From contig JAEUHR010000042.1 in assembly GCA_016794425.1 (NCBI GenBank), positions 1-64,000 on the forward strand: a stretch of DNA of 64,000 nt. The letters are read 5' to 3'. The notes under the pieces are model-generated. The model searched no databases. It worked only from the letters and a program-made list of their open reading frames with translations, and had not been told where the DNA came from. The translations under genes and the position numbers were made by a program. Source of the stretch: Planctomycetota bacterium. Its GTDB lineage: Bacteria > Planctomycetota > UBA1135 > UBA2386. Positions within the stretch are counted from its first letter, which is position 1, and the number at the start of each line of letters is the position of its first letter. Positions 45,726-55,732 of the stretch are shown here, one piece after another.

Positions 45726-46307
45726 ATGACGATGTGGGCCGGCCGCGTCGACGAAGGCTATGTGTTCGGCGGCCTGTCCGCGGGCTGTGTCGAGACCCTG
45801 AAGGGCGTGCCGATGCTGCTCGAGAGTGCCGACGTGCGGGTGCGCGAGCGCCTGCTGCCCGAGACCTGCACCGACGGCGACGACGAGGAGCACTGGCGGC
45901 GTCACGCCGTGCCGGAGCTCGAGCGGTTGTTCGCCTCGCGGGCCCAGCTCGTGCGCCGCGACCTCGCCGGCCTGCGCAAGCTGGGCAAGTCCGACACCCA
46001 GCTGCTGCTGATCCCCAACCAGCACGTCAACGCCTGGCTGGCGGCGTTGAACGCGGCCCGGCTGGCGCTCTACGTGCTGAACGACCTGAAGGCGTCGCAC
46101 CTCGAGGCCGACGGCTTCGCGGCGGCGACGGCGAAGCAGCAGGAGGCGATCCTGCGCATCCACGTGCTGGCCGAGGTGCAGTCGGTGCTGCTCGGTGACT
46201 ACGAGATCGAGTCCGGCGGACCGATGGAGTCGCTCGACCCCGACCGCATCGACCTCGACGGCGACCTGGACGATCTCGACGACGTGACGCGGCCCGATCC
46301 CGAGTAG
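45726..46307 (+). CDS. DUF2017 family protein
   Basis: The 193-residue acidic protein has the Leu/Trp-rich helical core of DUF2017, seen in LLLIPNQHVNAWLAALNAARLALYVL, and an Asp-rich C-terminal tail. In Actinobacteria DUF2017 is linked to ClpS, and that pairing is kept here, 84 bp after clpS. Function is unknown; an adaptor or regulatory role near Clp has been suggested only by context. The ATG at 45726 is chosen because the family core begins with GRVDEG-like strands. Confidence 0.7.
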   Translation: MTMWAGRVDEGYVFGGLSAGCVETLKGVPMLLESADVRVRERLLPETCTDGDDEEHWRRHAVPELERLFASRAQLVRRDLAGLRKLGKSDTQLLLIPNQHVNAWLAALNAARLALYVLNDLKASHLEADGFAAATAKQQEAILRIHVLAEVQSVLLGDYEIESGGPMESLDPDRIDLDGDLDDLDDVTRPDPE

Positions 46308-46310
46308 TTC

Positions 46311-48794
46311 TCAGCGCGCGACCAGCGAGAACGCGACCGGGCTGTCGTCGCCGACCACGAACGGGATGGTCGCGTGGCCTTCCCACGCCTCGCCGGTCCA
46401 GGCGATCGCTTCGTAGCTGCCCGGCGCCATGTAGACCAGGAACTCGGCGCGCCCCTGGCCGGCGTTGCCGTCGATCTCCAGCACGGCGGCGCCGTGCCAG
46501 ATGTGGGCCTCGCCGACCCTTCGCAGCGCCAGCGACACCATCGTGCCGGCGTTGGTCGGCGCCCGCACGACCACGCGCCGCGGCACGCCGGCCTGCAGCT
46601 GCATGTCCTGCTGCCGTTCGACGCCAGCCTGCAACTCGACCACGAGGTTTGCCGGCGCCACCGACGTTCCCTGCACCTGCAACACGTGGCGGCCGGGCGG
46701 GGCGGACGCGAAGCGATAGGTGCCGGCCGCGTATTCGCCGACGACCGGCTGCGCGTCGGTCAGCAGCCGGATCTGCAGGTCCGCCGGCGACTCGCCGTTG
46801 GGACCGATCACCTGGCCGAACAACACGGCGCTGGCATCCAGCACCAGCGTGCCCACGGAGTCGGGCGGGCCGGCCGTCACGTCGAGGTTGGGGCGGGCGA
46901 GCCGCGCGTAGCCCGGATACTCGGCGTACAGATCGATCGTGCCCGGCGGCACGGCATCGAGCAGGAAGGTGCCGTCGGCCAGCGCCTGGAACCGCGCCTG
47001 CTCCTGGCGCTGGTGATGCCAGCAGATCAGCGTCGCGGGCACGGGTTCCTGGGTGCTGGTCTGCACGCGACCGGTCAGCGCGCCCCAGGCGGGCTGTCGG
47101 TCGACGGCGATGCGCACCGGACCCTGGCCGGGCATCACCCCGCGCTGCACGGCGTGGGCGAAGGCGTTCGGCGGCGCGCCTGGGGCATGGACGAACACGT
47201 CCAGCATGCCGGTCCCGGGCAGCCGCACGTGGAAGAAGCCGCCGCTGTCGGTTCGGCCGGTGGTCGTGCCGTCGCGGCTGCGCAGCACCAGGCGCCAGGT
47301 CGGCAGGCGGGCGCCGTCGCGATCGACCAGTTGACCGCGCAGGAAACCCGCGTCCTCCGGCGGCCGCAGCGTCGCCACCCAGTGCGCGACTTCGCCGGGC
47401 AGCAGTTCGAGGCGCGTCTGCGCGCGGCGCGCCGTCGGTTCCGCGGCGCGGGCCGCACCTTCGCGTGCGGTCAGCCCGACGGTGCCGGGCGGCAGGCCGG
47501 TGAGCTGGAAGGTGCCATCGGCTGCGGTCGTCGTCGCCACGCTGTCCAGGTCCTCGCTGGCCCCGGACCACACGCGCGCGTCGGCAACCGGCGTGCCCTG
47601 GTCGTCTTCGACGCGGCCATGGACCTCGCAGCCGGGCCGCAACCGGATCTCGACGACCTGTGCCGCGCCGGCCCCGAGCTCCACGACGCCGCGCTGGAAG
47701 CCATGGCCGGCGGCGCGGGCGGCGAACTCGATGCGGCCCGGCCGCAGGCCCTGCACGACGAAGGCGCCGTGGTCGGCGCTGCGCACGCGCCGCGGTGGCG
47801 CGGCGAGCGTGGCCCCGGCCGGCGCTGCGGCCACGGAACGGAACTCAAGTTCGGCGTCGGCGACCGGTTGACCGGTGCTGTCGACCACCCGGCCCTGCAG
47901 GCGAGCCGGCGCGGTCAGCAAGCTGAGCTGCACGACCATCGACGTCGGCGCGCGCGTCGGATCGGCCTGGACCGCCACCGGCCACATGGCCGACGGGGCG
48001 TAGCTCGGATGTTGGGCGCCGAGTGCGCCGCCCACGGCGAGGACCACGTCGAAGCTGCCATCGGCGCGACTGCGGCCGACGCGGCACAGGCGCGACCACG
48101 GCGGATCGCGCTCCGCCGAGGGCAGCAGCACCAGGTCGGCGCCGGCGATGCCGCGACCGGCCGCATCGACCACGGTGCCGCGCACGATCCCGCGCGCGCG
48201 GAACTGCAGCGTCAGGTGCAAGGACATCTCCGCCTGCAGCCGCACCTGCGCCGGCGCCGCCACCGGGCAACGTACGGTCGCCAGCGTGTCGTCGCCGCCG
48301 GGGATCTCGAAGCGGGCGAGACCGCGCGCATCCGTCAGCCGCCGCAGAAGTTCGTCGGCCGGCCGGCCATCGAGGACCACTTCGACCTCGACGTCGGGCA
48401 CGGGTTCGGTCGCCGGGCTCGACATGCCGCCGCCGGCGGTGGGCGGCGGCGCGGATTCCAGGCCGGGCGCCGCCGGACCGCTGGGGCGCAGCACCTCGAC
48501 CACCAGGACGGCCACGCGTTCGTCGCCCGGCGGTGGCGCGGGTTCGACCCGGTCCGGCCGCGGCGCCGAGCTGGCGTCGCTGGCTGCCGACGCGGCGGCA
48601 GCAACATCGCCGGTGGCGGCGCTGGACCCGCTGGCGACCCGGGGCGCGCCCGGATCGCCGGGCCCGGTCGCGAGCGGCGCTGCCGGCACCAGCGGGATCA
48701 TCGGCGTCGAGGTCGGAGCGCGCTGCCACAGGATGGCCAGGCCGGCACAGATGCACAGCACGGCGATGGTCAGCAGCAGCCAAAGTCGTCGCAT
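46311..48794 (-). CDS. Exported carboxypeptidase-regulatory-like repeat protein
   Basis: The 827-residue protein begins with a hydrophobic segment (LWLLLTIAVLCICAGLAILW) that may be a membrane anchor. After a low-complexity Pro/Ala/Ser stretch there are at least five beta-sandwich repeats of the carboxypeptidase-regulatory type, shown by GRVVDSTGQPVADAELEF, GRVEDDQGTPVADARVW and other G-x-V-x-D-x2-G-x-P-V/I-x-(D/G)-A-x-V units. These domains usually serve as extracellular linkers or adhesins. It is convergent with the DUF2017 gene, only 3 bp between stops. Confidence 0.85.
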   Translation of the reverse strand: MRRLWLLLTIAVLCICAGLAILWQRAPTSTPMIPLVPAAPLATGPGDPGAPRVASGSSAATGDVAAAASAASDASSAPRPDRVEPAPPPGDERVAVLVVEVLRPSGPAAPGLESAPPPTAGGGMSSPATEPVPDVEVEVVLDGRPADELLRRLTDARGLARFEIPGGDDTLATVRCPVAAPAQVRLQAEMSLHLTLQFRARGIVRGTVVDAAGRGIAGADLVLLPSAERDPPWSRLCRVGRSRADGSFDVVLAVGGALGAQHPSYAPSAMWPVAVQADPTRAPTSMVVQLSLLTAPARLQGRVVDSTGQPVADAELEFRSVAAAPAGATLAAPPRRVRSADHGAFVVQGLRPGRIEFAARAAGHGFQRGVVELGAGAAQVVEIRLRPGCEVHGRVEDDQGTPVADARVWSGASEDLDSVATTTAADGTFQLTGLPPGTVGLTAREGAARAAEPTARRAQTRLELLPGEVAHWVATLRPPEDAGFLRGQLVDRDGARLPTWRLVLRSRDGTTTGRTDSGGFFHVRLPGTGMLDVFVHAPGAPPNAFAHAVQRGVMPGQGPVRIAVDRQPAWGALTGRVQTSTQEPVPATLICWHHQRQEQARFQALADGTFLLDAVPPGTIDLYAEYPGYARLARPNLDVTAGPPDSVGTLVLDASAVLFGQVIGPNGESPADLQIRLLTDAQPVVGEYAAGTYRFASAPPGRHVLQVQGTSVAPANLVVELQAGVERQQDMQLQAGVPRRVVVRAPTNAGTMVSLALRRVGEAHIWHGAAVLEIDGNAGQGRAEFLVYMAPGSYEAIAWTGEAWEGHATIPFVVGDDSPVAFSLVAR

Positions 48795-48830
48795 GTCGAT
48801 GCCACTACGCAGGTTGACGGTCCGGCAGAT

Positions 48831-51800
48831 CTAGATTCTCGCACCGCTGGCCCATTCCGCAAGGAAACGGCGGCGCCCCGAACGGCTGGTCAGCCGATCG
48901 GCGATCGCCCGCACCAAGGCGCGCGCCGAAGCCGGGCGTATCAGCCATGCCAAGGCGCGCAGATGCAGCGACAGCGGCAGGTCCGAGTCGCGCATCAGAT
49001 CCTCCAGTTGCGTCGCGGCGTCCGCCGGGGCCCGGCCGAGCGCCGCGAGGGCCACCAGCCAGTTCGCGCGAAGTTCGGGCAGATCCAGCTCTTCGACCAG
49101 CGCCGGCAGCTCCGCATCGGGATCGCCGAGGCGCAACAGGTAGCTGCGCGCCATCGCCTCGCCGAGCCGGTCGTTGCCGGTGCGGGCCAGATCCACGGCG
49201 AGGCGCAACAGGGTGGTCGCCTGGTCGTCGCGGCGGCGCCAGAACAGTCGTTCGGCCAGGAACAGCGCCGCCCGGGCGCCGTAGGCCGGCAGCGACAATC
49301 GCTCGGCTTCTTCGATCGCGATGCGCAGGTCGCGCGCGGCATCGTCGTCGCCGAGCACGGCCCGGACCTGGCCGCGGTAGAGGTGGAGGCGCAGGCGCAC
49401 GCGCGGCAGGCGGTCGGCGGCGGGGTCCTGTTCGACCCTCTGCAGCGTGCGCTGCGCCGTGGCGTAGTGGTGACTCAGCGCCTCGACGCGCGCCAGGTCG
49501 ATCAGCAGGTGGCAGCGCAGGTCGTCCTGCTCGGGCGGCAGGCGCTTCAGCGCGGCGTGCAGGTGCTTGAGGCCGTCGGCCGCCTGGCCGCGATACAACA
49601 GGATGCGTCCGTGCAGGCCGTGGGCCTCGGCCGCCAGGGCATCCGCGCTCACCGTGGTGCGCGGCGCCAGGTCGTCGTGCACCGACTCCAGCAGGCTGAT
49701 CGCCACGAGCAGGCGGCCGAGGTCGAGTTCGCTCGCCGCGAGGCCGGTGCGGGCCTCGGCCGAGGCCTCGACGTCGTGCAGATGCTGGGCGGCGCGCTCC
49801 GCGTCGCGGAACGCGCGCCCCGCCGCCTCCGCCTGGCTCGCACCGGCGCGCGCCTTGCCGGCGAGCAGCAGGAAGCGCAGCCGCCGCCGTTCGTTGGTGG
49901 CGGTCGCCGGCACCTGGCCGAGGTGCACCTGCAGGCGGCCGAGCAGGCGCAGCGAGGTGCGCCGCGAGCCGGCGCGCACACGCGCCGCGAGGGCTTCGAG
50001 CAGGGGGTCGAGACAGGCCTCGTGCTGCAGCGCCTGCGACAGGTGCATGCCGATCTCGAGCGCTCGGCCGCCGCGGGCCTGGAGCAGGCGCGCGGTCGCC
50101 AGGTGCAGGCGTTCGCGTTCCGCCGCCGGCAGGTGCTGCAGCAGGGCCTTCTTGAAGTCGGGATGCCGGAACGACACTTCGCCACCCTGCGCCCGCACGA
50201 TGCGGCCGCGGAACAGCGACAGCGTCTCCAGCACCGCCAGCTCCGACAGCTCGGTCAGCTCGGCCAGCACATCGAGCGCGCAGTGGTCGCCGAGCACGGC
50301 GGCGGCCGACAGCACGAGCCGCTGCTGCGGCTCGAGGCGCTGCACCCGTTGGCGGAAGCGCTGCACGTGGCCGGGCGCCGGCCGCGGCGCGACCGAGGGC
50401 TCGAGGTCGTGGTAGTCGCCGGCGCGGCCGCGCAGCCGCCCCTCCTGGGCGAGGTGGTCGAGCGCCTCGACCAGGTTGCCGGGCACGCCGCTGAGCACCT
50501 GATGTGCGTCCTGCAGGAACGGCTCGACCTGTTCGCCGTCGCGGAACAGCGCGCGCCCGAATGCCAGGAACTCGGCCTCTTCGAGGCCGGCGAGATCCAG
50601 GCGCAGGTCGACATCGACGCCGGCGCCGTCGACGCCGGCGGCCAGCAGCAACAGCAGGTGCTTGCTGCCGCGCTGCGCCATGAGGCGCTGCAGCACCAGG
50701 CGGCCACTGGTGTCGAGCAGTTCGGCGTGGTCGACGCGCACCACCAGCACGCGCCCGGCGCGCGGCAGCTGCAGCAGCGCGGTCGCCAGCCGGTCGGCGC
50801 GCACCTCGGGCGGCTCGGTGCTGGTGCCGAAGGCCACCGCGGCGATCGCGACGGCCTCGGCCTCGTCGGCGGTGAACAGCGTGCGCGCGCCGGCGGCCGC
50901 GCGCTGGCGCGCGTTCGGCGAGTTGCGGTCGTCGCCGCGCAGCAGCAGGTCGAGCAGCGAACTGGCGAACGGCTCGCCGTGGCCGAGGCCGCTGTCGGCG
51001 TCGCCGCCGAGGTAGAGCGGCGGCTCACCGAGTTCGAGCCAGCCCTGCATGGCCTCGTCGAGCAGCCGGCGGCGGCCGATGCCGTCCGGGCCGGCGACGC
51101 AGACCACGCTGCCGTGGCCGCTGCGCGCCTGTGTCAGCTGCGCGTCGAGCCGCTGCAGTTCGTTGCGCCGGCCGCAGAACGCCGTCTCCGCGGGCCGCCG
51201 CATGCGCAGCAGGCGGCGGCTGCTGGCCAGCGCCGGCGCCCGGGCCTCGTGGCGCCGCCAGTATTCGGAGTGTTCGCCCTGTTCGAGGATGCGCGCGACC
51301 TCGGCCGCGTCGCGCGGCCGGCGGTCGGCGTCCTTCTGCAGCAATTCGAGCAGCACCTGCTCGAGCAGCGGCGAGATGCGCGTGCGCAGGTGCGAGGGCG
51401 GCGGGGGCGGCCGGTTCAGGTGCGCGTCGAGCATCGCGTCGGGCTGGGTCGCGTCGGCGAACGGATGGCGCCCGGTCGTCACCTCGTAGAGCACCACACC
51501 CAGCGAGTAGAGGTCGCTGCGCGGCCCGGTCGGCTCGCCGCGCAGGGTCTCGGGCGCGGCGTAGGCGACGCTGCCGGCGAGCCCGAGGCCGGAGCTGCGC
51601 CCCGGCGACGAGCCGCTGCCGCCGCTGCCGCCACCGATCGCGCCGAACGGCCGCGCGAGGCCGAGGTCGACGATCTTCAGCTCGCCGTCCGGCGTCAGGA
51701 TCAGGTTCTCGGGCTTGACGTCGCGGTGCACCAGCCCGCGCCGATGCAGCGCGAACAGGCCCTTGGCCGCGTCGGCGCCGATGCGGCGCGTCAGGTCCTC

Positions 51801-52205
51801 GACCGGCGCGCCGGAGCGGGCGACGAAGTCGCGCAGCGTGGTGCCGCGCACGTACTGCATGACCAGGTAGGTGGTCTGCATGCCGAGCAGATCGATGGTC
51901 TCGAAGCCGTAGATCTCGGCGACGTTCGGGTGGCGCAGCTTCTGGCCGAGCCGGCCCTCGGCGAGCAGGCGCGCGTGGGCGCGCGCGTCGGCGACCAGCT
52001 CGCGGCGCAGGAACTTGACCGCGACCTCGGTGCCGGCTGGCTGACCCTCGTAGTCGGTCGTCAATCGCGCGCGGTAGACGGTGCCCGACGAGCCGCTGCC
52101 GAGTTCCTGCAGCAGCTCGAAATGGCCGGCCAGCGAGTGCGCGTAGTCGCGCGCCGCGGTGCTCGCGGAGTCGGTGTCGTCCTGTTCGCCGGCGCCAGCA
52201 GCCAC
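48831..52205 (-). CDS. Giant Ser/Thr kinase with AAA-type ATPase module and TPRs
   Basis: The 1124-residue protein starts with a kinase domain: G-loop GSGSSG (36-41), Lys64, catalytic Asp162 in HRDVKPEN, and DLG at 180-182 in place of the usual DFG. It continues with a AAA_16-like module from residue 343 (FCGRRNELQRLDAQL) whose Walker A reads GPDGIGRR, Arg378 replacing the catalytic Lys. The last 450 residues are helical TPR-like. This layout is known from PknK-type and related multi-domain kinases. Start is GTG 52205; divergent from cysS. Confidence 0.86.
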   Translation of the reverse strand: MAAGAGEQDDTDSASTAARDYAHSLAGHFELLQELGSGSSGTVYRARLTTDYEGQPAGTEVAVKFLRRELVADARAHARLLAEGRLGQKLRHPNVAEIYGFETIDLLGMQTTYLVMQYVRGTTLRDFVARSGAPVEDLTRRIGADAAKGLFALHRRGLVHRDVKPENLILTPDGELKIVDLGLARPFGAIGGGSGGSGSSPGRSSGLGLAGSVAYAAPETLRGEPTGPRSDLYSLGVVLYEVTTGRHPFADATQPDAMLDAHLNRPPPPPSHLRTRISPLLEQVLLELLQKDADRRPRDAAEVARILEQGEHSEYWRRHEARAPALASSRRLLRMRRPAETAFCGRRNELQRLDAQLTQARSGHGSVVCVAGPDGIGRRRLLDEAMQGWLELGEPPLYLGGDADSGLGHGEPFASSLLDLLLRGDDRNSPNARQRAAAGARTLFTADEAEAVAIAAVAFGTSTEPPEVRADRLATALLQLPRAGRVLVVRVDHAELLDTSGRLVLQRLMAQRGSKHLLLLLAAGVDGAGVDVDLRLDLAGLEEAEFLAFGRALFRDGEQVEPFLQDAHQVLSGVPGNLVEALDHLAQEGRLRGRAGDYHDLEPSVAPRPAPGHVQRFRQRVQRLEPQQRLVLSAAAVLGDHCALDVLAELTELSELAVLETLSLFRGRIVRAQGGEVSFRHPDFKKALLQHLPAAERERLHLATARLLQARGGRALEIGMHLSQALQHEACLDPLLEALAARVRAGSRRTSLRLLGRLQVHLGQVPATATNERRRLRFLLLAGKARAGASQAEAAGRAFRDAERAAQHLHDVEASAEARTGLAASELDLGRLLVAISLLESVHDDLAPRTTVSADALAAEAHGLHGRILLYRGQAADGLKHLHAALKRLPPEQDDLRCHLLIDLARVEALSHHYATAQRTLQRVEQDPAADRLPRVRLRLHLYRGQVRAVLGDDDAARDLRIAIEEAERLSLPAYGARAALFLAERLFWRRRDDQATTLLRLAVDLARTGNDRLGEAMARSYLLRLGDPDAELPALVEELDLPELRANWLVALAALGRAPADAATQLEDLMRDSDLPLSLHLRALAWLIRPASARALVRAIADRLTSRSGRRRFLAEWASGARI

Positions 52206-52305
52206 CGGGATGTTCTATCGTCGTCGCCGCCGGCGCGCATCGCGTTTCGCGCCGTTGCACCCGGGCTCGTGCTCTGCGATCGTTGCGCGTCACGAACCCT
52301 GCCGC

Positions 52306-53745
52306 ATGGTGATCCGCCTCTACAACTCGCTGAGCCGCTCGCTCGAAGAACTGCGCCCGCTGCGGCCGGGCAAGGTGACGATGTACCACTGCGGGCCGAC
52401 GGTGTACAGCTCGCCGCACATCGGCAACTTCCGCAGCTTCCTGTTCGCCGACGTGCTGCGCCGCTTCCTCGAGGACCAGGGGCTCGTCGTCACGCAGGTG
52501 ATGAACGTCACCGACGTCGGCCACCTGACGCTCGACGACATCGAAGGCGGCGAAGACAAGCTCGAGGCCGCGTCGAAGCAGACCGGCAAGACCGCCTGGG
52601 AGATCGCCCGGCAGTACGAGGCCGAGTTCCACGACTGCCAGCGCCAGCTGCACGTGCGCCTGCCGCACCACATGCCGCGCGCGACCGACTTCATCCACCA
52701 GATGGGCGAGATCATCGACGACCTGCTGCAGAAGGGCGTCGCCTACGAGCGGAACGGCAACGTCTACTTCGAGGTCGCGAAGTTTCCCGCCTACGGCCAG
52801 CTGTCCGGCAAGGTGCTCGACGAGCTCGAGGCCGGCGCCCGCGTCGCCGTCAACGAGGAGAAGAAGGACCCGCGCGACTTCGCGCTGTGGAAGGTCGACA
52901 GCAAGCACCAGATGCAGTGGGACGCGCCGTGGGCGGGCGGCGCGCGCGGCTTCCCCGGCTGGCACATCGAGTGCTCGGCGATGGCGACGCACTACCTCGG
53001 CGACCAGATCGACATCCACACCGGCGGCGAGGACAACATCTTCCCGCACCACGAGTGCGAGATCGCGCAGACCGAGGCGCACACCGGCAGGCGCTTCGTG
53101 TCGATCTGGATGCACGCGCGCCACCTGCTGGTCGACGGCACCAAGATGTCGAAGAGCCTCGGCAACTTCTTCACCGTCGCCGACGTGCTGCGGCAGGGCT
53201 ACTCGGGCCTCGAGCTGCGCTACGCCCTGGTGCGCGTGCAGTACCGGCAGTCGCTGAACTTCACGTTGAAGGGGCTCGACGAGGCGCGTTCGGCGATCGC
53301 GCGCGTGCAGCAGGCGCGGCAGCGGCTCGTGCGCGTGCGCGATGGGCTGGATCTGCCGGGTGTCGACGACCTCGATGCCGCCGTGCAGCAGGCGAACGCC
53401 GCGTTCACGGCCGCGATGAGCGAGGACCTCAACGTCAGCGAGGCGCTGGCGGCCGTGTTCGAGTTCGTCAACCAGTGCAATCGCGGCGCCCCGTCGATCG
53501 CCGCCGCGAAGGCCGGGCTGGTCGTGTTCGCGCGCTTCGAAGACGTGCTCGGCTGCTTCGGCTCCGAGCCGAAGGCCGACACCACCGCCGACGCGCCGCC
53601 CGAACTGCTGGCGCTGCTGGCGCAGCGCACCGCGGCGAAGAAGGCCAAGGACTGGGCCGCCGCCGACGCGCTGCGCGACCGCATCGCCGCCGCCGGCTGG
53701 AGAATCGTCGACGCGCCGGGTGGGGCGCGACTGGAGAAGGCCTGA
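52306..53745 (+). CDS. cysS: Cysteine-tRNA ligase
   Basis: The 479-residue enzyme attaches Cys to tRNA-Cys. It has the zinc Cys and class I HIGH-like motif in [23 protein letters not shown] and [16 protein letters not shown], and the KMSKS loop in [11 protein letters not shown]. The catalytic core is standard and the C-terminal anticodon-binding tail is a little short. The ATG at 52306 is chosen; a GTG at 52309 would drop one residue. A TATCGT box at 52216 could be its promoter, giving a leader of about 80 nt. Confidence 0.93.
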   Translation: MVIRLYNSLSRSLEELRPLRPGKVTMYHCGPTVYSSPHIGNFRSFLFADVLRRFLEDQGLVVTQVMNVTDVGHLTLDDIEGGEDKLEAASKQTGKTAWEIARQYEAEFHDCQRQLHVRLPHHMPRATDFIHQMGEIIDDLLQKGVAYERNGNVYFEVAKFPAYGQLSGKVLDELEAGARVAVNEEKKDPRDFALWKVDSKHQMQWDAPWAGGARGFPGWHIECSAMATHYLGDQIDIHTGGEDNIFPHHECEIAQTEAHTGRRFVSIWMHARHLLVDGTKMSKSLGNFFTVADVLRQGYSGLELRYALVRVQYRQSLNFTLKGLDEARSAIARVQQARQRLVRVRDGLDLPGVDDLDAAVQQANAAFTAAMSEDLNVSEALAAVFEFVNQCNRGAPSIAAAKAGLVVFARFEDVLGCFGSEPKADTTADAPPELLALLAQRTAAKKAKDWAAADALRDRIAAAGWRIVDAPGGARLEKA

Positions 53746-53816
53746 CGACGGCCCCTTGGGCGTATTCTGTCGGTGCGCGCGGCGCGCTAGCCTCGCCGTC
53801 CCAATCCAGGAGCCCC

Positions 53817-54446
53817 ATGCACACCCGTCTCGCCGGCCTTCTCGTCGTCACCTTCCTCGCCGTTCCGTGCCTCGCGCAGAAGCGCGCGGCCGCCACCAAG
53901 GAGCCGTCGTTCGCCGAGGCCGTCGAGCAGGCCAAGAAGGCCTTCGACAGCAAGGAATACGGCGCCGCGATCAGCGCGCTGCAGGCGGCGATCCGCGCGG
54001 CGCAGAAGCTGCAGCGGGTCGCGATCCTCGCCGCGTTGCCGCAGCCCGAGGGCTTCACCGTCGAGGACGAGGCGGTCCAGGACACCGACGGCCTGCCGTT
54101 CGCCGCCAGCATGGCGGTCATGGGATCGGTGCTCACCCGGCACTACCGTCAGGGCGACAGCAAGCGCATCGACGTCGAGGTGATGGCCAACTCGCCGATG
54201 GTGCCGATGCTGACGATGATGATCGCCAATCCGGCGCTGGTGAAGGCCGATGGCGGCGAGATCGTCGAGTACGGCAAGCACAAGGCGCTGCTGAAGCCGA
54301 GCGGCGACAGCGGCCACGAACTGACGATCCTGCTGTTCGACAAGCACGTGGTGAAGGCGACCTGCCAGGACATGACGGTCGACCAGTTGTTCGCGGTGTT
54401 CGACCAGGCGGCCGTCGACCGGCTCGAGCAGGCGCTCGGCAACTGA
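53817..54446 (+). CDS. Small exported protein of unknown function
   Basis: The 209-residue protein has a signal peptide (MHTRLAGLLVVTFLAVPCLA, cleavage after AQ). The mature part begins with a helical coil (EAVEQAKKAFDSKEYGAAISALQAA, a TPR-like hint), followed by a mixed beta region with KALLKPSGDSGHELTILLF. No family is recognised. AGGAG at 53808-53812 is 4 bp from the ATG region. It lies 71 bp after cysS. Confidence 0.7.
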   Translation: MHTRLAGLLVVTFLAVPCLAQKRAAATKEPSFAEAVEQAKKAFDSKEYGAAISALQAAIRAAQKLQRVAILAALPQPEGFTVEDEAVQDTDGLPFAASMAVMGSVLTRHYRQGDSKRIDVEVMANSPMVPMLTMMIANPALVKADGGEIVEYGKHKALLKPSGDSGHELTILLFDKHVVKATCQDMTVDQLFAVFDQAAVDRLEQALGN

Positions 54447-54567
54447 ACGGCACGCACCGGGTCTCACGGTGCCACGGTGCCGGTTCGCGCGTGCCGCGTT
54501 GATCCGATGGCACTGGCCCGATCGCGGCCGCGCCGTCCGGTCGGCCCGCAGTGCCGATATCGGCGCC

Positions 54568-55086
54568 ATGAAGCTGCTGCACGGGCTGCTCGCGACTGCC
54601 GCGATCGTGGTACTGTCGTTCGCGCTGACGGCGGTGGCGGTGCTCAGCCGCCTGGACGGTCGCACCGACTTCGCCGTCGAACCGCTGGTGCGCGGCGACC
54701 TCGGTGGCCTGTTCGCGTCGCGGACCGTGTGGCGCGCGTTCCCGGCGCTGCCGGATGCAGCGGGCCTGCTCGCGTTCGGGCCCGCGGCGACGGTGCTGCT
54801 GCTGGCGGCGGTGGTGCTGGCGGCCGCGCGCCGGTGGCGGCACGTGCCGCCCCTCGTCTGGCCGGCGGTGGCACTGGTGATCGGCCTGGTGCCGTACGCG
54901 ATCGGTGCCGTGGCGTTGCGCGGCAACACGGTGCCGCAGGCCACCGGCGCCTGGCTGGTCTGGATGCTGCTGGGGCCGGCCTACGCCGCGGTGGCCTCGC
55001 TGCTGCTGCTGCTGCTCGGCCACTCGACCCTGTGCGGGGGCCGCGCGGCCCGCAGGATCGGGCACCCGGTCGCCATGGTGTCGTAA
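54568..55086 (+). CDS. Integral membrane protein, four helices
   Basis: The 172-residue protein has a first helix at the N-terminus ([20 protein letters not shown]), then about three more ([60 protein letters not shown]). A VRGDLGG loop follows the first helix. No named family is visible. It lies 121 bp after the previous gene and 53 bp before msrB. Confidence 0.6.
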   Translation: MKLLHGLLATAAIVVLSFALTAVAVLSRLDGRTDFAVEPLVRGDLGGLFASRTVWRAFPALPDAAGLLAFGPAATVLLLAAVVLAAARRWRHVPPLVWPAVALVIGLVPYAIGAVALRGNTVPQATGAWLVWMLLGPAYAAVASLLLLLLGHSTLCGGRAARRIGHPVAMVS

Positions 55087-55139
55087 CATCGCGCCGCATC
55101 CGGTCCGCCGCGTCGGCGAACCGCGTTGCCGTGAACCCG

Positions 55140-55721
55140 ATGCGAACCAACCCACGACCGACGGCTGCCGCGGCGCTGTTCCTGTTCTGTCTGTCCTGTT
55201 GCGGCACCGGGCAGGCGCCGGCACCGGTGGCGCGCACCGTGCCCATGCCCGCCGACACGCCGCCTGCCGTTGCCACGAGCCCCAACATGACGAGCCCCGA
55301 GCGCAAGCCCATGTCCGCCTACAACCAGCTGACCGCCGCCGAGGCCAAGGTGATCCTGCAGAAGGGCACGGAACGCCCCGGCACTGGCGAGTACACCGAC
55401 CTCGAGGCCGACGGCACCTACATCTGCCGTCAGTGCAACGCGCCGCTCTACCGCTCGCAGGACAAGTTCCACAGCGGCTGCGGCTGGCCGAGCTTCGACG
55501 ACGAGATCCCGGGCGCGATCGAACGCCACGACGACAGCACGCTCGGCATGGAGCGCATCGAGATCGTCTGCAGGAACTGCGGCGGCCACCTCGGTCACGT
55601 GTTCCACGGCGAGCGCATGACCGAGAAGAACACGCGCCACTGCGTCAACTCGGTGTCGATGCGGTTCGTGCCGAGCGGCCAGGACCTGCCGCCGCCGATC
55701 GTCGCCGGCAAGCGCCCGTAG
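55140..55721 (+). CDS. msrB: Peptide-methionine (R)-S-oxide reductase, exported lipoprotein
   Basis: The 193-residue protein repairs oxidised methionine in proteins. It has a lipoprotein-type signal ([13 protein letters not shown]), so it likely acts outside the cytoplasm. The MsrB domain spans residues 65-185, with four zinc Cys in CRQC and CRNC, a HSGCGWPSF core, and the catalytic Cys in RHCVNSVSM. The ATG at 55140 is preferred over GTG 55131. It is convergent with the hotdog gene, 11 bp apart. Confidence 0.9.
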   Translation: MRTNPRPTAAAALFLFCLSCCGTGQAPAPVARTVPMPADTPPAVATSPNMTSPERKPMSAYNQLTAAEAKVILQKGTERPGTGEYTDLEADGTYICRQCNAPLYRSQDKFHSGCGWPSFDDEIPGAIERHDDSTLGMERIEIVCRNCGGHLGHVFHGERMTEKNTRHCVNSVSMRFVPSGQDLPPPIVAGKRP

Positions 55722-55732
55722 CGCCGCCGCCG

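Noticed and set aside
46374..54446. A very long plus-strand open frame opposite the repeat protein and giant kinase genes.
   Set aside because: It spans several well-supported genes, its protein is low complexity with no domain, and high GC makes such frames common. Only the short part that encodes the exported protein at 53817-54446 is real.
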